Below the pieces are notes generated by a model. The model was not told the DNA's origin and ran no database searches. It worked only from the letters and a program-made list of their open reading frames with translations. DNA of 64,000 nt from contig NVWK01000011.1 of NCBI GenBank assembly GCA_002733605.1, positions 248,001 to 312,000 of the forward strand. The letters run 5' to 3'. Both the position numbers and the translations under genes were made by a program. Origin of the DNA: Robiginitomaculum sp. GTDB lineage: Bacteria > Pseudomonadota > Alphaproteobacteria > Caulobacterales > Maricaulaceae. How positions within the stretch are numbered: the stretch's first letter is position 1; every line of letters starts with the position of its first letter. This document shows, in pieces, positions 1-8,341 of the stretch.

Positions 1-440
1 ACCATGAAATGTGAAACAAGCAACAGTGGGACAAAGAATGTCGGGATGAACCAAGCTGCGCGAAAATATGACACGGCCTCGGCCTGACGCAGAGCGTTGA
101 TGAGATCGAGCGTCCCAACGACATTGAAAACCCATATCAATGGCAGGGTAATCCGCCAGTGTTTTCGTAAGGCGATAAGAGATATAATGGCAAGCATGGC
201 ACTGAGCCAATCTCCATATCCGGCGCTGGCGGCAAAGGTTGTCGAAAGGCCCTCGCCGCCAACATTCGGCACCATGAAAGTAAGGCCAATATAGCGCAAA
301 GCATGAGGAAGAATGAGCAGGCCAAGTGCCGCGTAAAGAGGTTTTTTGTCAAGCCATGGTCCCACATACCATTTTGCGGCATAGGCATATACGAGCAAGC
401 TCATGAAAAACTGGGTTAAGAAAATTGTTAAAGTATCCAT
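1..440 (-). CDS. Multi-pass membrane protein, 3' end cut by window edge
   Basis: Reading the minus strand from the ATG at 440 gives about 146 open codons that run off the left edge, so the C-terminus is missing. The protein starts MDTLTIFLTQFFMSLL and has four or more hydrophobic segments (about residues 5-22, 35-50, 73-90, 96-110 and 128-145), so it is an inner-membrane protein. I do not recognise the family. The gene follows the MarR gene on the same strand, 157 bases downstream, with an operator-like palindrome between them, so MarR control is likely. The coordinate and frame are firm because hydrophobicity is continuous; the function is unknown. Confidence 0.75.
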   Translation of the reverse strand, partial: MDTLTIFLTQFFMSLLVYAYAAKWYVGPWLDKKPLYAALGLLILPHALRYIGLTFMVPNVGGEGLSTTFAASAGYGDWLSAMLAIISLIALRKHWRITLPLIWVFNVVGTLDLINALRQAEAVSYFRAAWFIPTFFVPLLLVSHFM

Positions 441-516
441 TGTTTTAGTCCAAATGTTTTGACGCCTTTAAAAGATCCAGAATTTAAGGGGCGTTGTGCC
501 TTAAACTGGAATATAA

Positions 517-528
517 GTGTATATACAC
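517..528. promoter_or_regulatory. Palindrome GTGTATATACAC, candidate MarR operator
   Basis: This is a perfect 12-base palindrome 77 bases upstream of the membrane protein start, followed by CCTTTAT. Ten of its 12 bases recur at 1086-1097 in front of the MarR gene, where it is again followed by CCTTAT. Palindromes of this length are typical of MarR-family sites. Binding by the adjacent MarR is inferred. Confidence 0.5.
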
Positions 529-597
529 CTTTATAAATATGCATTTTCATTTCAGAAAAATATAAGGAAAAATACCTAGATGTGAGGGGTGGTGATT

Positions 598-1044
598 TTA
601 TATAGCCGTAATGTCTGTAAGTTCTTGAAGGTTTGATCGAAGTTCTGAAATTTTACTCTGTCCCATTTTGCGCTCAACACTTATTTGAGCCTTGTGCCAA
701 TAAGGGTACGCAGCATCAAGTTTTTCAAATCCGTCGTCTGTTAGGGTTATAACCCGTTGCCTTAAATCGGTTTCTCCAGCCTCTATACTCACCCAGCCAT
801 TTCGGACCAACACGTTTAGATTTCGGGTCAGGCCTGTCCGTTCCAAAAGAAGCTTGTCTGCGAGCATGGTAAGTTGCATTGGGCCTTTATTGGCCAAAGC
901 TGCCAGAATTGTAAATTGAGTTGGCTTAATGCCCACATCACGCAATGCGTGTTCATAAAACTGTGTAATTTTTCGGGCGGTTTTGCGCAACATATTGCAC
1001 GAGCAATCTGCAAGCAATTCATATCTATCGTTTGTCTTTGTCAT
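598..1044 (-). CDS. MarR family transcriptional regulator
   Basis: This is a 148-residue winged-helix regulator of normal MarR length. The N-terminal helix is followed by a helix-turn-helix around residues 55-80 (MLADKLLLERTGLTRNLN) and the wing (VSIEAGETDLRQRVITLT) around 88-105, which matches the DxRxRxxxLT pattern of the family. I place the start at the ATG at 1044; an upstream TTG at 1056 is possible, but neither has a strong ribosome site. An operator-like palindrome 42 bases upstream, repeated before the downstream membrane protein gene, suggests autoregulation and control of that gene. MarR proteins usually respond to small aromatic or oxidising ligands; the ligand here is unknown. Confidence 0.88.
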   Translation of the reverse strand: MTKTNDRYELLADCSCNMLRKTARKITQFYEHALRDVGIKPTQFTILAALANKGPMQLTMLADKLLLERTGLTRNLNVLVRNGWVSIEAGETDLRQRVITLTDDGFEKLDAAYPYWHKAQISVERKMGQSKISELRSNLQELTDITAI

Positions 1045-1085
1045 GCCTGTTTCCAAATGTGTGTCTGCCTGTTTTACATCAATAT

Positions 1086-1097
1086 GTGCTTATACAC
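1086..1097. promoter_or_regulatory. Imperfect palindrome GTGCTTATACAC, candidate MarR operator
   Basis: It lies 42-53 bases upstream of the MarR ATG and differs from the perfect palindrome at 517-528 in two positions. The flanking CCTTAT is also shared. This is consistent with autoregulation, which is inferred from the duplicated motif. Confidence 0.45.
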
Positions 1098-1243
1098 CTT
1101 ATTTTTCAAGACCGCATTGTGATTTAAATTTAATCATTGATTTTCAAGTGGTTTTGTCGGCCTTAAGCCCTCTTGTGACATACGCGCTTCAAAATGCTAT
1201 GCGCGCGGCGGGACAAGTTCTAAGGGGCTGGAAAAAATTGAAA

Positions 1244-3328
1244 CTATAACCCTGCCCCGTGATCGAAGTCCTTCACATGCACGCTAACGGTTGTGCCGGT
1301 GTTGGGGTCTGAGTTTATTCCGAATCTATGGTTTAAAGCTTCGCAAGCTTTTTTGACTTGATACAGACCGAGGCCTGTCCCGCTCGACAAATCTCCCTTT
1401 TGATACGGCTTGAGATAGGTTTTGATCTCGGCCTTTGTCATGAACGTCCCTGTATTCTGAATGTTGATTTCAACGGCATCGCCGTCTTGATGACATGCGA
1501 GCGTCACACTGCCTTGCTGTGTGTGCTTAAGTGCGTTTGAGACGAGGTTGCTGACAATGCGCATTAACGCGATCGGATTTGAAAACACATCCAGTTCCTG
1601 CGGGGCATACTGAAACGCCAAGCCTTTGGATTTGGCTTCATCCTTGAACATGGCAAAAACATTGTCGGTTACGGCGGTGACTTTGAATATCTCGCATTGC
1701 ATTTCAGAGCTTTCGTCCTGATTTGACGCAGGCGGGCCGAGATTATCACGGGCCAATGTTTCCAGATAATCAAAAGCATTTTGCATTTGTTGCGCTTTAG
1801 AAGCGTCCATTTTTTTGATGTCGCCCAGGCTTGTGCGTAAGGACGTTAAGGGTTGAAGGATATCATGGCTGACAGAAGAGAGGCGTTCCCGGCGCATTTC
1901 CGCTTGACGGCGGGCTTTCTGGTAAGAGTTCTCCGACTCTCGCAGAGCGCCACTGAGGCGCAATTGTTCTTGCACCGCTTTAAATTCTGATTGCAGGGCG
2001 TGGTCGCGTTGGGTGCGCACACCAATTTGTGCCTGGATCATGGCGAGGGCAAAACAACTAATTTCGATAAACGACACGGGGGGTATCAAAACGGCCCGCC
2101 CTATCGGGATCGCCAGTGTTCCGGCATTTACGGCTATCGTGATATATTGGTAAAATGCGAACGCGGCGAACAATGCAATGCTGCTGAATAGGATGACATA
2201 AGACCCGTTACGTTTTGCCCTGACCGCAATCACCCCGTTACAAATATACAAGATAAATGAAACTGCGGCCGCAGTGATTGTAATATAGGCGAGCAATGGA
2301 TTTTCATAAATATCTGTTGCTAATGTCAGCACGGCACATATCAAATTTATGACAATCACGAAGATCAGGACATTGTCATAGGCGCGACTGATTTCCCTAA
2401 ACCGGAAAAGCACACGGCCCATATTTAAAAATGCAACGAAGACCAGGGCGGCAAAAGCGTCTACGGCCCGGCTTGCGAAAATGGGAGAATTGGGCGTTAG
2501 AACCGAAAAGAAATACCCTGTCGCACAGGCATACCAAAACCCGACCACGCTGGTATAAAACACAAAAGACAATGCCACGCGCCAACCCAGCGCCGGCAAG
2601 GCCAAAAGGGTGATCAGCACGATTGTTGTCATCACGGACAAGAAGGCCGTGACCCATACGGTTTTGTCGTGAATTTTGCTTTGGTAGGTGGCGTGGTCAA
2701 ATATTTTTAGGGACATGGGTTCGGTGGCGGTGCGCATATAGCGCATATATATGCGTATTTCTTCGTTCGGTTTTATTTGCAACTCGGCGGCAAGGTCTGT
2801 TTGCTGGATTGATCTTTGCGCGAAATGATGGTGCTCATCGTGTTCTAGAATGCGCGTAATGTCACCGCTGCTGTTCACAGTATATATTGTCATCATGCGT
2901 AAATCCGGCCTTTGGGTGTCCAGAATGAGTGTGCGCGGGGTATCTTTATTGTTCTTGATTTTGAAATACAGCCAGACCGGATTTCCATTCGCATAGGGGG
3001 GCGAAGAATTGGTATCCGGGTTTGCTCTGGCCGCGTCGATTAAGGCGTGGTTTACGGGGATCCATTTATCCGTCTGCAATATGTTTTGAAGTGTGAGGGC
3101 CTGTTCCTGTTCGGCCAAAAACACAGCGTGAAGCCCAACGTCTATGTCCAAATTTCCTGTATCGGATAAAACAATAGGCGAAGGCTCAATTGGTAAAGGC
3201 GCAATTTGTGCAGAGGCGTTTATAGCATTGGCGGTCAATGCACAAAAAACAATGAGCCAGACAAACCCATAGGCCTGTACGCAATGCAAAATTTTTCTTG
3301 TCGCCATCCTCATGGCGCAAATATGCAA
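1244..3328 (-). CDS. 7TMR-DISM sensor histidine kinase
   Basis: This is a 694-residue membrane kinase. Signal peptide (about 1-41); extracellular 7TMR-DISMED2-like beta domain (about 55-210); seven hydrophobic helices (about 222-435); a coiled coil (440-485); HisKA with phospho-acceptor His488 in SSVSHDILQPL; HATPase with N box NLVSNALKHT and G box GTGLGLYQVKKA. In this family the extracellular domain is thought to bind carbohydrate or other small ligands. The gene follows the NarL-type regulator at 3394-4044 by 65 bases on the same strand, so the two form a two-component pair. Codons 6 and 8 are alternative starts. The pair is divergent from the lipoprotein and Sel1 genes, which are plausible targets. 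Confidence 0.88.
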   Translation of the reverse strand: MHICAMRMATRKILHCVQAYGFVWLIVFCALTANAINASAQIAPLPIEPSPIVLSDTGNLDIDVGLHAVFLAEQEQALTLQNILQTDKWIPVNHALIDAARANPDTNSSPPYANGNPVWLYFKIKNNKDTPRTLILDTQRPDLRMMTIYTVNSSGDITRILEHDEHHHFAQRSIQQTDLAAELQIKPNEEIRIYMRYMRTATEPMSLKIFDHATYQSKIHDKTVWVTAFLSVMTTIVLITLLALPALGWRVALSFVFYTSVVGFWYACATGYFFSVLTPNSPIFASRAVDAFAALVFVAFLNMGRVLFRFREISRAYDNVLIFVIVINLICAVLTLATDIYENPLLAYITITAAAVSFILYICNGVIAVRAKRNGSYVILFSSIALFAAFAFYQYITIAVNAGTLAIPIGRAVLIPPVSFIEISCFALAMIQAQIGVRTQRDHALQSEFKAVQEQLRLSGALRESENSYQKARRQAEMRRERLSSVSHDILQPLTSLRTSLGDIKKMDASKAQQMQNAFDYLETLARDNLGPPASNQDESSEMQCEIFKVTAVTDNVFAMFKDEAKSKGLAFQYAPQELDVFSNPIALMRIVSNLVSNALKHTQQGSVTLACHQDGDAVEINIQNTGTFMTKAEIKTYLKPYQKGDLSSGTGLGLYQVKKACEALNHRFGINSDPNTGTTVSVHVKDFDHGAGL

Positions 3329-3393
3329 GGCTTTGGGCCGTGCCGTCTATGGGTAAAAAACCCCATTGCTAAATTTGGCCAAAACGCGGGCGG

Positions 3394-4044
3394 CTAAAGC
3401 TGTTTATACTCATCCAGCAATCCTTCCCTTAAAGCATATGTCATAAGTTCGGCCACAGATGTCACATCGAGTTTGTGCATCAGGCTGCTGCGGTGTTTTT
3501 CAACGGTGCGTTTGCTAATCCCTAACCGCTCCGCGATGGAAAGGTTTTGATGCCCGCTTGCCAGAAGCGATAAAACTTCGGTTTCTCTCGAGGTTAATTC
3601 CGAAACCGCAGGGGTTTCAGATAAAATAGCCTGTGTTTGCGGGGAAATATATTTGCCGCCGTTCAAGACAATTTCAAATGCGGCCTTCATGTCATCAGAA
3701 GAACATGATTTCAATAAAATCCCGTCGACGCCAGCGCTCAGCCATTGGGACAAGAGCGAGGCGGCCGTAAATCCGGTCAGTAAAATGACACGGGTTTGGG
3801 GGCTCCATCTCTGACATTCCGCGAGCACTTCTATGCCTTTGGCCAGCGGCATGGCCGCGTCGAGCACAAGCAAATCCGGTTTAAAGCGTTTCACGCAAGA
3901 GATCGCCACAAGTCCGTTTTCTGCTTCGGCAATGATTTTGGTGTTCGGTATTTTGGCTATAATCGCGCAAACGCCCTGACGCACGATCGCGTGGTCATCT
4001 GCGAGGATGATCGTTTTGGGAATATGGTCTGTATTTGTACTCAT
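3394..4044 (-). CDS. NarL/FixJ-type response regulator
   Basis: This is a 216-residue regulator with a receiver domain (about 11-130; acidic pair ADD at 15-17, phospho-acceptor Asp62 in LLVLDAAMP) and a C-terminal LuxR helix-turn-helix (about 150-210; LTSRETEVLSLLASG and ISKRTVEKHRSSLMHKL). The start at 4044 is preferred over a frame opening at 4119, because GGAG lies six bases upstream and the sequence directly enters the receiver fold. It is the first gene of a minus-strand pair with the 7TMR-DISM kinase and is divergent from the lipoprotein gene at 4323. Confidence 0.9.
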   Translation of the reverse strand: MSTNTDHIPKTIILADDHAIVRQGVCAIIAKIPNTKIIAEAENGLVAISCVKRFKPDLLVLDAAMPLAKGIEVLAECQRWSPQTRVILLTGFTAASLLSQWLSAGVDGILLKSCSSDDMKAAFEIVLNGGKYISPQTQAILSETPAVSELTSRETEVLSLLASGHQNLSIAERLGISKRTVEKHRSSLMHKLDVTSVAELMTYALREGLLDEYKQL

Positions 4045-4199
4045 GTGGCTCCAACGTTTTGAAGTATAGATATGAGCAGATATTTGACAAGAGGCCTTAC
4101 GTGTCCCGCGACAAGACATTGCGGGAAATGGGTATTCTTACGCATATCCACCCACCAGAGAAATATGAATATTACCAACAGGATTTAATGCCGTGGGGG

Positions 4200-4211
4200 A
4201 CGCATATGCGT
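4200..4211. promoter_or_regulatory. Palindrome ACGCATATGCGT in divergent promoter region
   Basis: The 278-base gap between the response regulator (start 4044) and the lipoprotein (start 4323) holds no convincing gene. It contains this 12-base palindrome, with a related GCGTATGCGCC at 4216-4226 and ACGCATAT at 4139-4146. The motif lies about 110 bases before the lipoprotein ATG. It could be the target of the adjacent NarL-type regulator; that is inference. Confidence 0.35.
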
Positions 4212-4322
4212 CAGGGCGTATGCGCCTTGCATGATTTTTGAGGGTTGGGCCCCTCTCGCGCAAACCACTCGCATAGAATTTCAAGGTTTCGGGTTTGCAG
4301 ATCACAATCAATGGAGAGAAAT

Positions 4323-5390
4323 ATGAAAACGAGAACATCACTTATAGCCGTATTGGCGGTTTCAATGCCTTTGCTTGTCAGCGGGTGCGTCACGACAGGG
4401 AGTGTGAGCCAGCTTGCAAAAAGAGCGGCCGTTGATATGGCCAAAGAAAAGGCTGTGGCGACAGTCTTGGGACAAGACAGCAATAGCATTGTTCAGGAAA
4501 ATTCGGACACGGTGCAGGTTCAGACCGCTAAAAAACAGCAATCCGGCATGCTGAAAATGCGTAAGACCGTGCCGGATATGAAAGTGGCTTACGGTAAGCC
4601 TAAAAAACTTGCGGGTGTGCGCGAATTTGTTGTGCCGTTTTACCGGATTAATTATCTGACCAACTCCAATTACAAGAACGAGTCTAATAACTCTTATACC
4701 AAAGCTACGGCGCGCGTCCTTTCAACTCTGGAAGGTGTATCTACGCCGATCTTTGACGAAATTACCGAGATTGTCTATGCGGATTTCAAGCAAAAAATGA
4801 CGGATGCAGGATATACACTTGCCCCCCACACACATTTGAAAACCGTCAACAAATATATGGCGAAGTCAAAATATCCTTCAACCGGGAAATCCTCTTATCA
4901 CAGTGTGCCCAAGGGGGCGACATTTGCGGGCGGTGGGTCGTATGACAATTCGGCCCTGATGGTCGAGATGAAAGACAAGGTCAATGTGATCAGCGTTGAT
5001 CTGGATGCCAACTTCGTCATCAATAATCGCAACGAGAAGAAGTTCAATTTCAGGCAAGCCAAAGAAACTGTGTACACATCACAGGGCGCCAATATTGCTG
5101 GCACGCTTGGTGTCCGGATGCCGCGCACGCAAATTACTTTTGAAATTGGCCAACCCCCGTATTCCCAAATCGCTTTTGGGACCATGAGTGATGCCACAAC
5201 AGGCGGGGATAAAGTGGGTGATACGGCGGTTAAACTGAGCGGCCTTTTGTTTGGCGGCGGTCAGGGCAGACGTATGACCACCAAACGTAAAACCGTTCAG
5301 GCTGATGAAGCCCGCTACAAAGAGGTCATGATTGACGCGCTTAAACAAGCCAACACCATGATGGTCAATAAGATGGCGAGCTATAAATAA
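4323..5390 (+). CDS. Lipoprotein of unknown function
   Basis: This is a 355-residue protein with a lipoprotein signal (MKTRTSLIAVLAVSM, lipobox VSGC at about residue 20). It is otherwise soluble, with Lys- and Tyr-rich stretches and a Gly-rich turn near 205. The ATG at 4323 is chosen because GGAGAG sits six bases upstream and the signal starts there. I recognise no family. It is divergent from the two-component pair and upstream of the Sel1-repeat genes on the same strand; with them it may form an envelope stress or secretion-related set, but nothing in the protein proves this. Confidence 0.8.
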   Translation: MKTRTSLIAVLAVSMPLLVSGCVTTGSVSQLAKRAAVDMAKEKAVATVLGQDSNSIVQENSDTVQVQTAKKQQSGMLKMRKTVPDMKVAYGKPKKLAGVREFVVPFYRINYLTNSNYKNESNNSYTKATARVLSTLEGVSTPIFDEITEIVYADFKQKMTDAGYTLAPHTHLKTVNKYMAKSKYPSTGKSSYHSVPKGATFAGGGSYDNSALMVEMKDKVNVISVDLDANFVINNRNEKKFNFRQAKETVYTSQGANIAGTLGVRMPRTQITFEIGQPPYSQIAFGTMSDATTGGDKVGDTAVKLSGLLFGGGQGRRMTTKRKTVQADEARYKEVMIDALKQANTMMVNKMASYK

Positions 5391-5506
5391 ATCGGATTTC
5401 GTAATGCTTCTGGTCGGGAGCATTAACGGGGCGGTGGCGGGGCAATTTTTACGCTCCGCCATAACTATTTGAGATTATTTTGGCAACTTTTCAAAGGCGA
5501 CATAAA

Positions 5507-6170
5507 ATGAAACACATATCGGTTTTTAAGCTTGGTCTTGTCTGTGTTCTTCTCTGCGTTCTTTTCTTGGGAACGCCTGCGGGGTTTAGTGGGCGTGCAT
5601 ATGCGCTTTATCAACAGGCTGCGGATGCAGGGCCTGCTTTGGGGGCCACCTATTTGGGCACACTGTATTTGTCTGGACGCGGGGTGGGTCGGAATGAGAA
5701 AATCGGTGCGAAATGGGTGGAAAAAGGGGCCGAAGGCGGTGACCCATGGGCCATGCATATGCTTAGCCTTTTGTATAAATTCGGCAGAGGTATGCGCCAA
5801 AGCGAATATATGTATCATTCATGGTTGAAAAAAACGGCCTATTCCGGTTTTACGGCGGCACAGAGGTGCCAGAGCCAATGCCTTTGAACGTGATTTCTGG
5901 ATAGAACATGCGTCTGCGCAAGGGGGCGCGGAAGCCCAATATTGGCGCGCAAATTTTTATGCCCAAACCGGGAAGTTCGAGAACGCCAAAATCTGGTACG
6001 AAAAAGCACTGGATCAGAACTATATGCTTGCCCGGGAAAAATTACAAAATCTTGCCAATGGCTCCACCCAAGAAAAATATAGAATTGATAGACGCAAAGC
6101 CTGTCGCGCCAATCCGGGTAATAACGCGAATGGGTACCGTGCCTCCGGCGGTGCATGGCGGTGTCCATAA
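5507..6170 (+). pseudogene. Sel1-repeat protein, frameshifted
   Basis: The ATG at 5507 opens a signal segment (MKHISVFKLGLVCVLLC) followed by Sel1-type repeats (ALYQQAADAGPALGATYLG, GRNEKIGAKWVEKGAEGGD). This frame stops at 5887 after the out-of-character tail QRCQSQCL. From about 5868 the +1 frame carries good Sel1 sequence (FERDFWIEHASAQGGAEAQ, KIWYEKALDQNYMLAREKL) and ends at the TAA at 6168-6170. One extra base between about 5855 and 5868 explains the break. Intact, the protein would have about 220 residues and be exported. It could be a true pseudogene or a base-call error; no slippery heptamer for programmed frameshifting is visible. Confidence 0.75.
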
Positions 6171-6197
6171 AATGAATTTTGCAAGAGGGCATAAACC

Positions 6198-6866
6198 ATG
6201 AAACTATTCCCGCAAAATTTTAGCCTATATATCGGTGCTAGATTGAAGGGTATTGCCTTGGTGTTGATGGTGTGTGTGAGCGCATGTTCATCCTCCGCAC
6301 CCGATCCGTTTGAAGACGGTGTGCAAGCCTATCACGCACAGGAGCATACGCAGGATTTTCAGTTGTTTCGCGACGCTGCCGAGGCGGGGCACGCCGAGGC
6401 CCAGTTCAATCTGGGCGCTTTGTATGCAGACGGAACAGGTGTGCCGAAGTCCTATAAACAGGCCATGGTTTAGTATCAAAAACCTGCCGATCAAGGGGAC
6501 GTCGATGCCCAGTTCGAGTTGGACAATATATATGCGATGGGCAAGGCGGGAAAGCCGGATTTTGCGGCTGCACGAAAACTGTTTGAGCAAGCGGCGGCGC
6601 AAGGCCACGCCGAGGCCCAGTTCAATCTGGGGATCATGCATGAAAACGGCCGATCCGTTGCGCAATCTTATGAGCAAGCCGTGAAGTGGTATCGTCAAGC
6701 AGCCGCACAGGGTGAAGTGAACGCCATTCACAATCTCGGACTTTCTTATTATTACGGCGAGGGGGTGGATGTGTCGCAAGAGACGGGCGTTTTTTGGCTT
6801 AAAAAATCGGCGGCACTTGGTAATGAAAATTCCATATCCGCACTTAAACAGCTTGGTATCAAGTGA
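6198..6866 (+). pseudogene. Sel1-repeat lipoprotein interrupted by in-frame amber codon
   Basis: The ATG at 6198 opens a lipoprotein signal (VLMVCVSACSSS) and a Sel1 repeat that ends YKQAMV then TAG at 6471-6473. The same frame continues YQKPADQGDVDAQFELD and several clean Sel1 repeats (AEAQFNLGIMHENGRSVA, AIHNLGLSYYYGEGVDV) to 6866. The consensus at the stop is AMxWYQKAADQGD, so TAG very probably replaces TGG (Trp). As read, only a 91-residue stub or a leaderless C-terminal part from the ATG at 6519 could be made. Full length would be 222 residues. Sel1 proteins are alpha/alpha repeat adaptors. An amber suppressor or a sequencing error would rescue it. Confidence 0.8.
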
Positions 6867-6886
6867 AAGCAATGTGGGGAATTTCA

Positions 6887-7615
6887 ATGAAACATGTTGT
6901 TTTAATGGTCGGGCTTAGCCTCTGTTTACAGGGTTGCGGCAATGATGATCACCAGCACGCCATACAGCAAGACACAGTTCAGAAAGTTGCTCAGAAAGCT
7001 GCCGGGGGGGATGAAAAATCCATGCACGATCTGGAAGAACAGGTGCGGGCAAAGATACGCGCAGACAATAAATCCCGAAAAAAGGCGGCGCGAAAGATGG
7101 CTTCGAAACCTTCGGATGATTTGGCCCAGTATACCAAAGCGCTTATGTCCGGCCCTCCGGGGAATATTGAAAAATTAAAGGCGTTAGCAGTAGATGGTAA
7201 CCCGAATGCGCAGCTTTGGGAAATTCGCGCGACGGTACGGGTAATGGATGTGAGTGCCGGGGTACGCACGCGGGCACGCACGGAAATTGAAGCCATTGCG
7301 ACCCTTGCACCCGCCTACCAATATCAGGCGTTAAGCGGGCAATATTGGCCTTTGGCGGCCGAGGCGGCATTTCTTATTTCAGATGATTATTTGGGCGCAG
7401 GCGGGCTTTATCCTACGGATATACCGCTGGCGCTTCAATGGTTGAACACGGCCTCGGCAGGGGGGCAACCTGAAGCCATGTTTAAATTGGCTATTCGGTA
7501 TCAATATGGTCTGGATGTGGACGCCGACATTGAGAGTGCAAAAGTCTGGCTGAAAAAATCTGCGGATGCAGGCTGGCGGCCAGCCGCGAACGAGCTGGAG
7601 AAATTAGGGCAATAA
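6887..7615 (+). CDS. Sel1-repeat lipoprotein
   Basis: This 242-residue protein starts at the ATG at 6887 (GGGGA upstream) with a lipoprotein signal ending LCLQGCGND. A Lys/Arg- and Gln-rich helical stretch (about 20-85) is followed by a repeat region. The last part holds a clear Sel1 repeat pair (IPLALQWLNTASAGGQPEA; DIESAKVWLKKSADAG). It starts 20 bases after the previous Sel1 gene and is the only intact member of the three. It is probably an inner- or outer-membrane anchored periplasmic adaptor; its partner is not apparent from the sequence. Confidence 0.82.
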   Translation: MKHVVLMVGLSLCLQGCGNDDHQHAIQQDTVQKVAQKAAGGDEKSMHDLEEQVRAKIRADNKSRKKAARKMASKPSDDLAQYTKALMSGPPGNIEKLKALAVDGNPNAQLWEIRATVRVMDVSAGVRTRARTEIEAIATLAPAYQYQALSGQYWPLAAEAAFLISDDYLGAGGLYPTDIPLALQWLNTASAGGQPEAMFKLAIRYQYGLDVDADIESAKVWLKKSADAGWRPAANELEKLGQ

Positions 7616-7769
7616 TCGGGCGGGTTTTACCCAATGTGTTTTTCCGCCAATCACCATCTTTATTTTCTGATCTGATTGCAAGTTTGGGGCGGGTGTGGAA
7701 TAGTGGGAAAATAAGAATGGGGAACAGCGTCGTTTGCGACCAAGTAATTCTAGACGTGGGGGCTTTTAA

Positions 7770-8321
7770 ATGGATCGACGGGATTTAATAAAAGCTTTTG
7801 GTGCGATTGCCGTATCGGCATCGTTTTTGTCGGCGTGTGGCCGGTCTGAGACGGGTGAATTAGAGGCAATTTACACGCCTTCATTCTATGGGCCCACGGT
7901 GTTTGCTTTGGTTGCCAGAGTGTCGGATGTGCTCATCCCGACGACGCAAACGCCGGGCGCGCTGGCTGTCGGGGTTCCTGAAATGCTGGATCATCTTATG
8001 TTGGACTGGGCGGACGCGGCGACGGGCAAAGCCAATATTGCTGATTGGGGGAAAATCGATGCAGTTCTCTCTTCAACGCTTGGCCAGCCTAACAAAGCGT
8101 CTGACGCTGATTTCACAAAGGCCGTTCAAGCCCTTGATGCGCAGGCGTTCGGGGAAGGGCGTGATGAGCATGGAGCGTACCGACGACAGAAATCCCTGAT
8201 CGCGCAAGCCTATTATTGGTCCGAGCCGGGGGCGACAGAGGAGCTTCAGTACGAGCTTAACCCTGTGGAACTGATCGTGTGTGGGCCGATTGATGAAATT
8301 GGCCGGACCTGGTTCAGATAA
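7770..8321 (+). CDS. Gluconate 2-dehydrogenase subunit 3 family protein
   Basis: This 183-residue exported small subunit has an N-terminus with twin Arg (MDRRDLIKAF), a hydrophobic segment and a Cys at about residue 23 (FLSAC), so it is Tat-exported, lipid-anchored or both. The body matches the subunit 3 family (VSDVLIPTTQTPGALAVGV, then a helical C-terminal half with AYYWSEPGATEELQY). In known FAD-dependent sugar dehydrogenases this subunit carries the folded catalytic GMC subunit to the periplasm. It lies 20 bases before the GMC gene, which supports that role. The 154-base gap upstream (7616-7769) holds no gene. Confidence 0.88.
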   Translation: MDRRDLIKAFGAIAVSASFLSACGRSETGELEAIYTPSFYGPTVFALVARVSDVLIPTTQTPGALAVGVPEMLDHLMLDWADAATGKANIADWGKIDAVLSSTLGQPNKASDADFTKAVQALDAQAFGEGRDEHGAYRRQKSLIAQAYYWSEPGATEELQYELNPVELIVCGPIDEIGRTWFR

Positions 8322-8341
8322 TTACAAAATTGGAGGGTGAG

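Noticed and set aside
874-1249. Plus-strand open frames over the MarR gene and its upstream gap
   Set aside because: Composition is low-complexity Cys/Phe/His-rich, there is no ribosome site, and the MarR frame on the minus strand explains the region.
3340-3370. ATGGG...CCCAT hairpin between regulator and kinase as a terminator
   Set aside because: The stem is only five bases with a T-rich loop and no T tract after it; the two genes look cotranscribed.
5855-5870. Programmed frameshifting in the first Sel1 gene
   Set aside because: No slippery heptamer, Shine-Dalgarno stimulator or pseudoknot is visible; a simple extra base explains the break.
6288-6887. 199-codon minus-strand open frame opposite the Sel1 genes
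   Set aside because: It mirrors the Sel1 repeats on the plus strand; no signal, domain or ribosome site.
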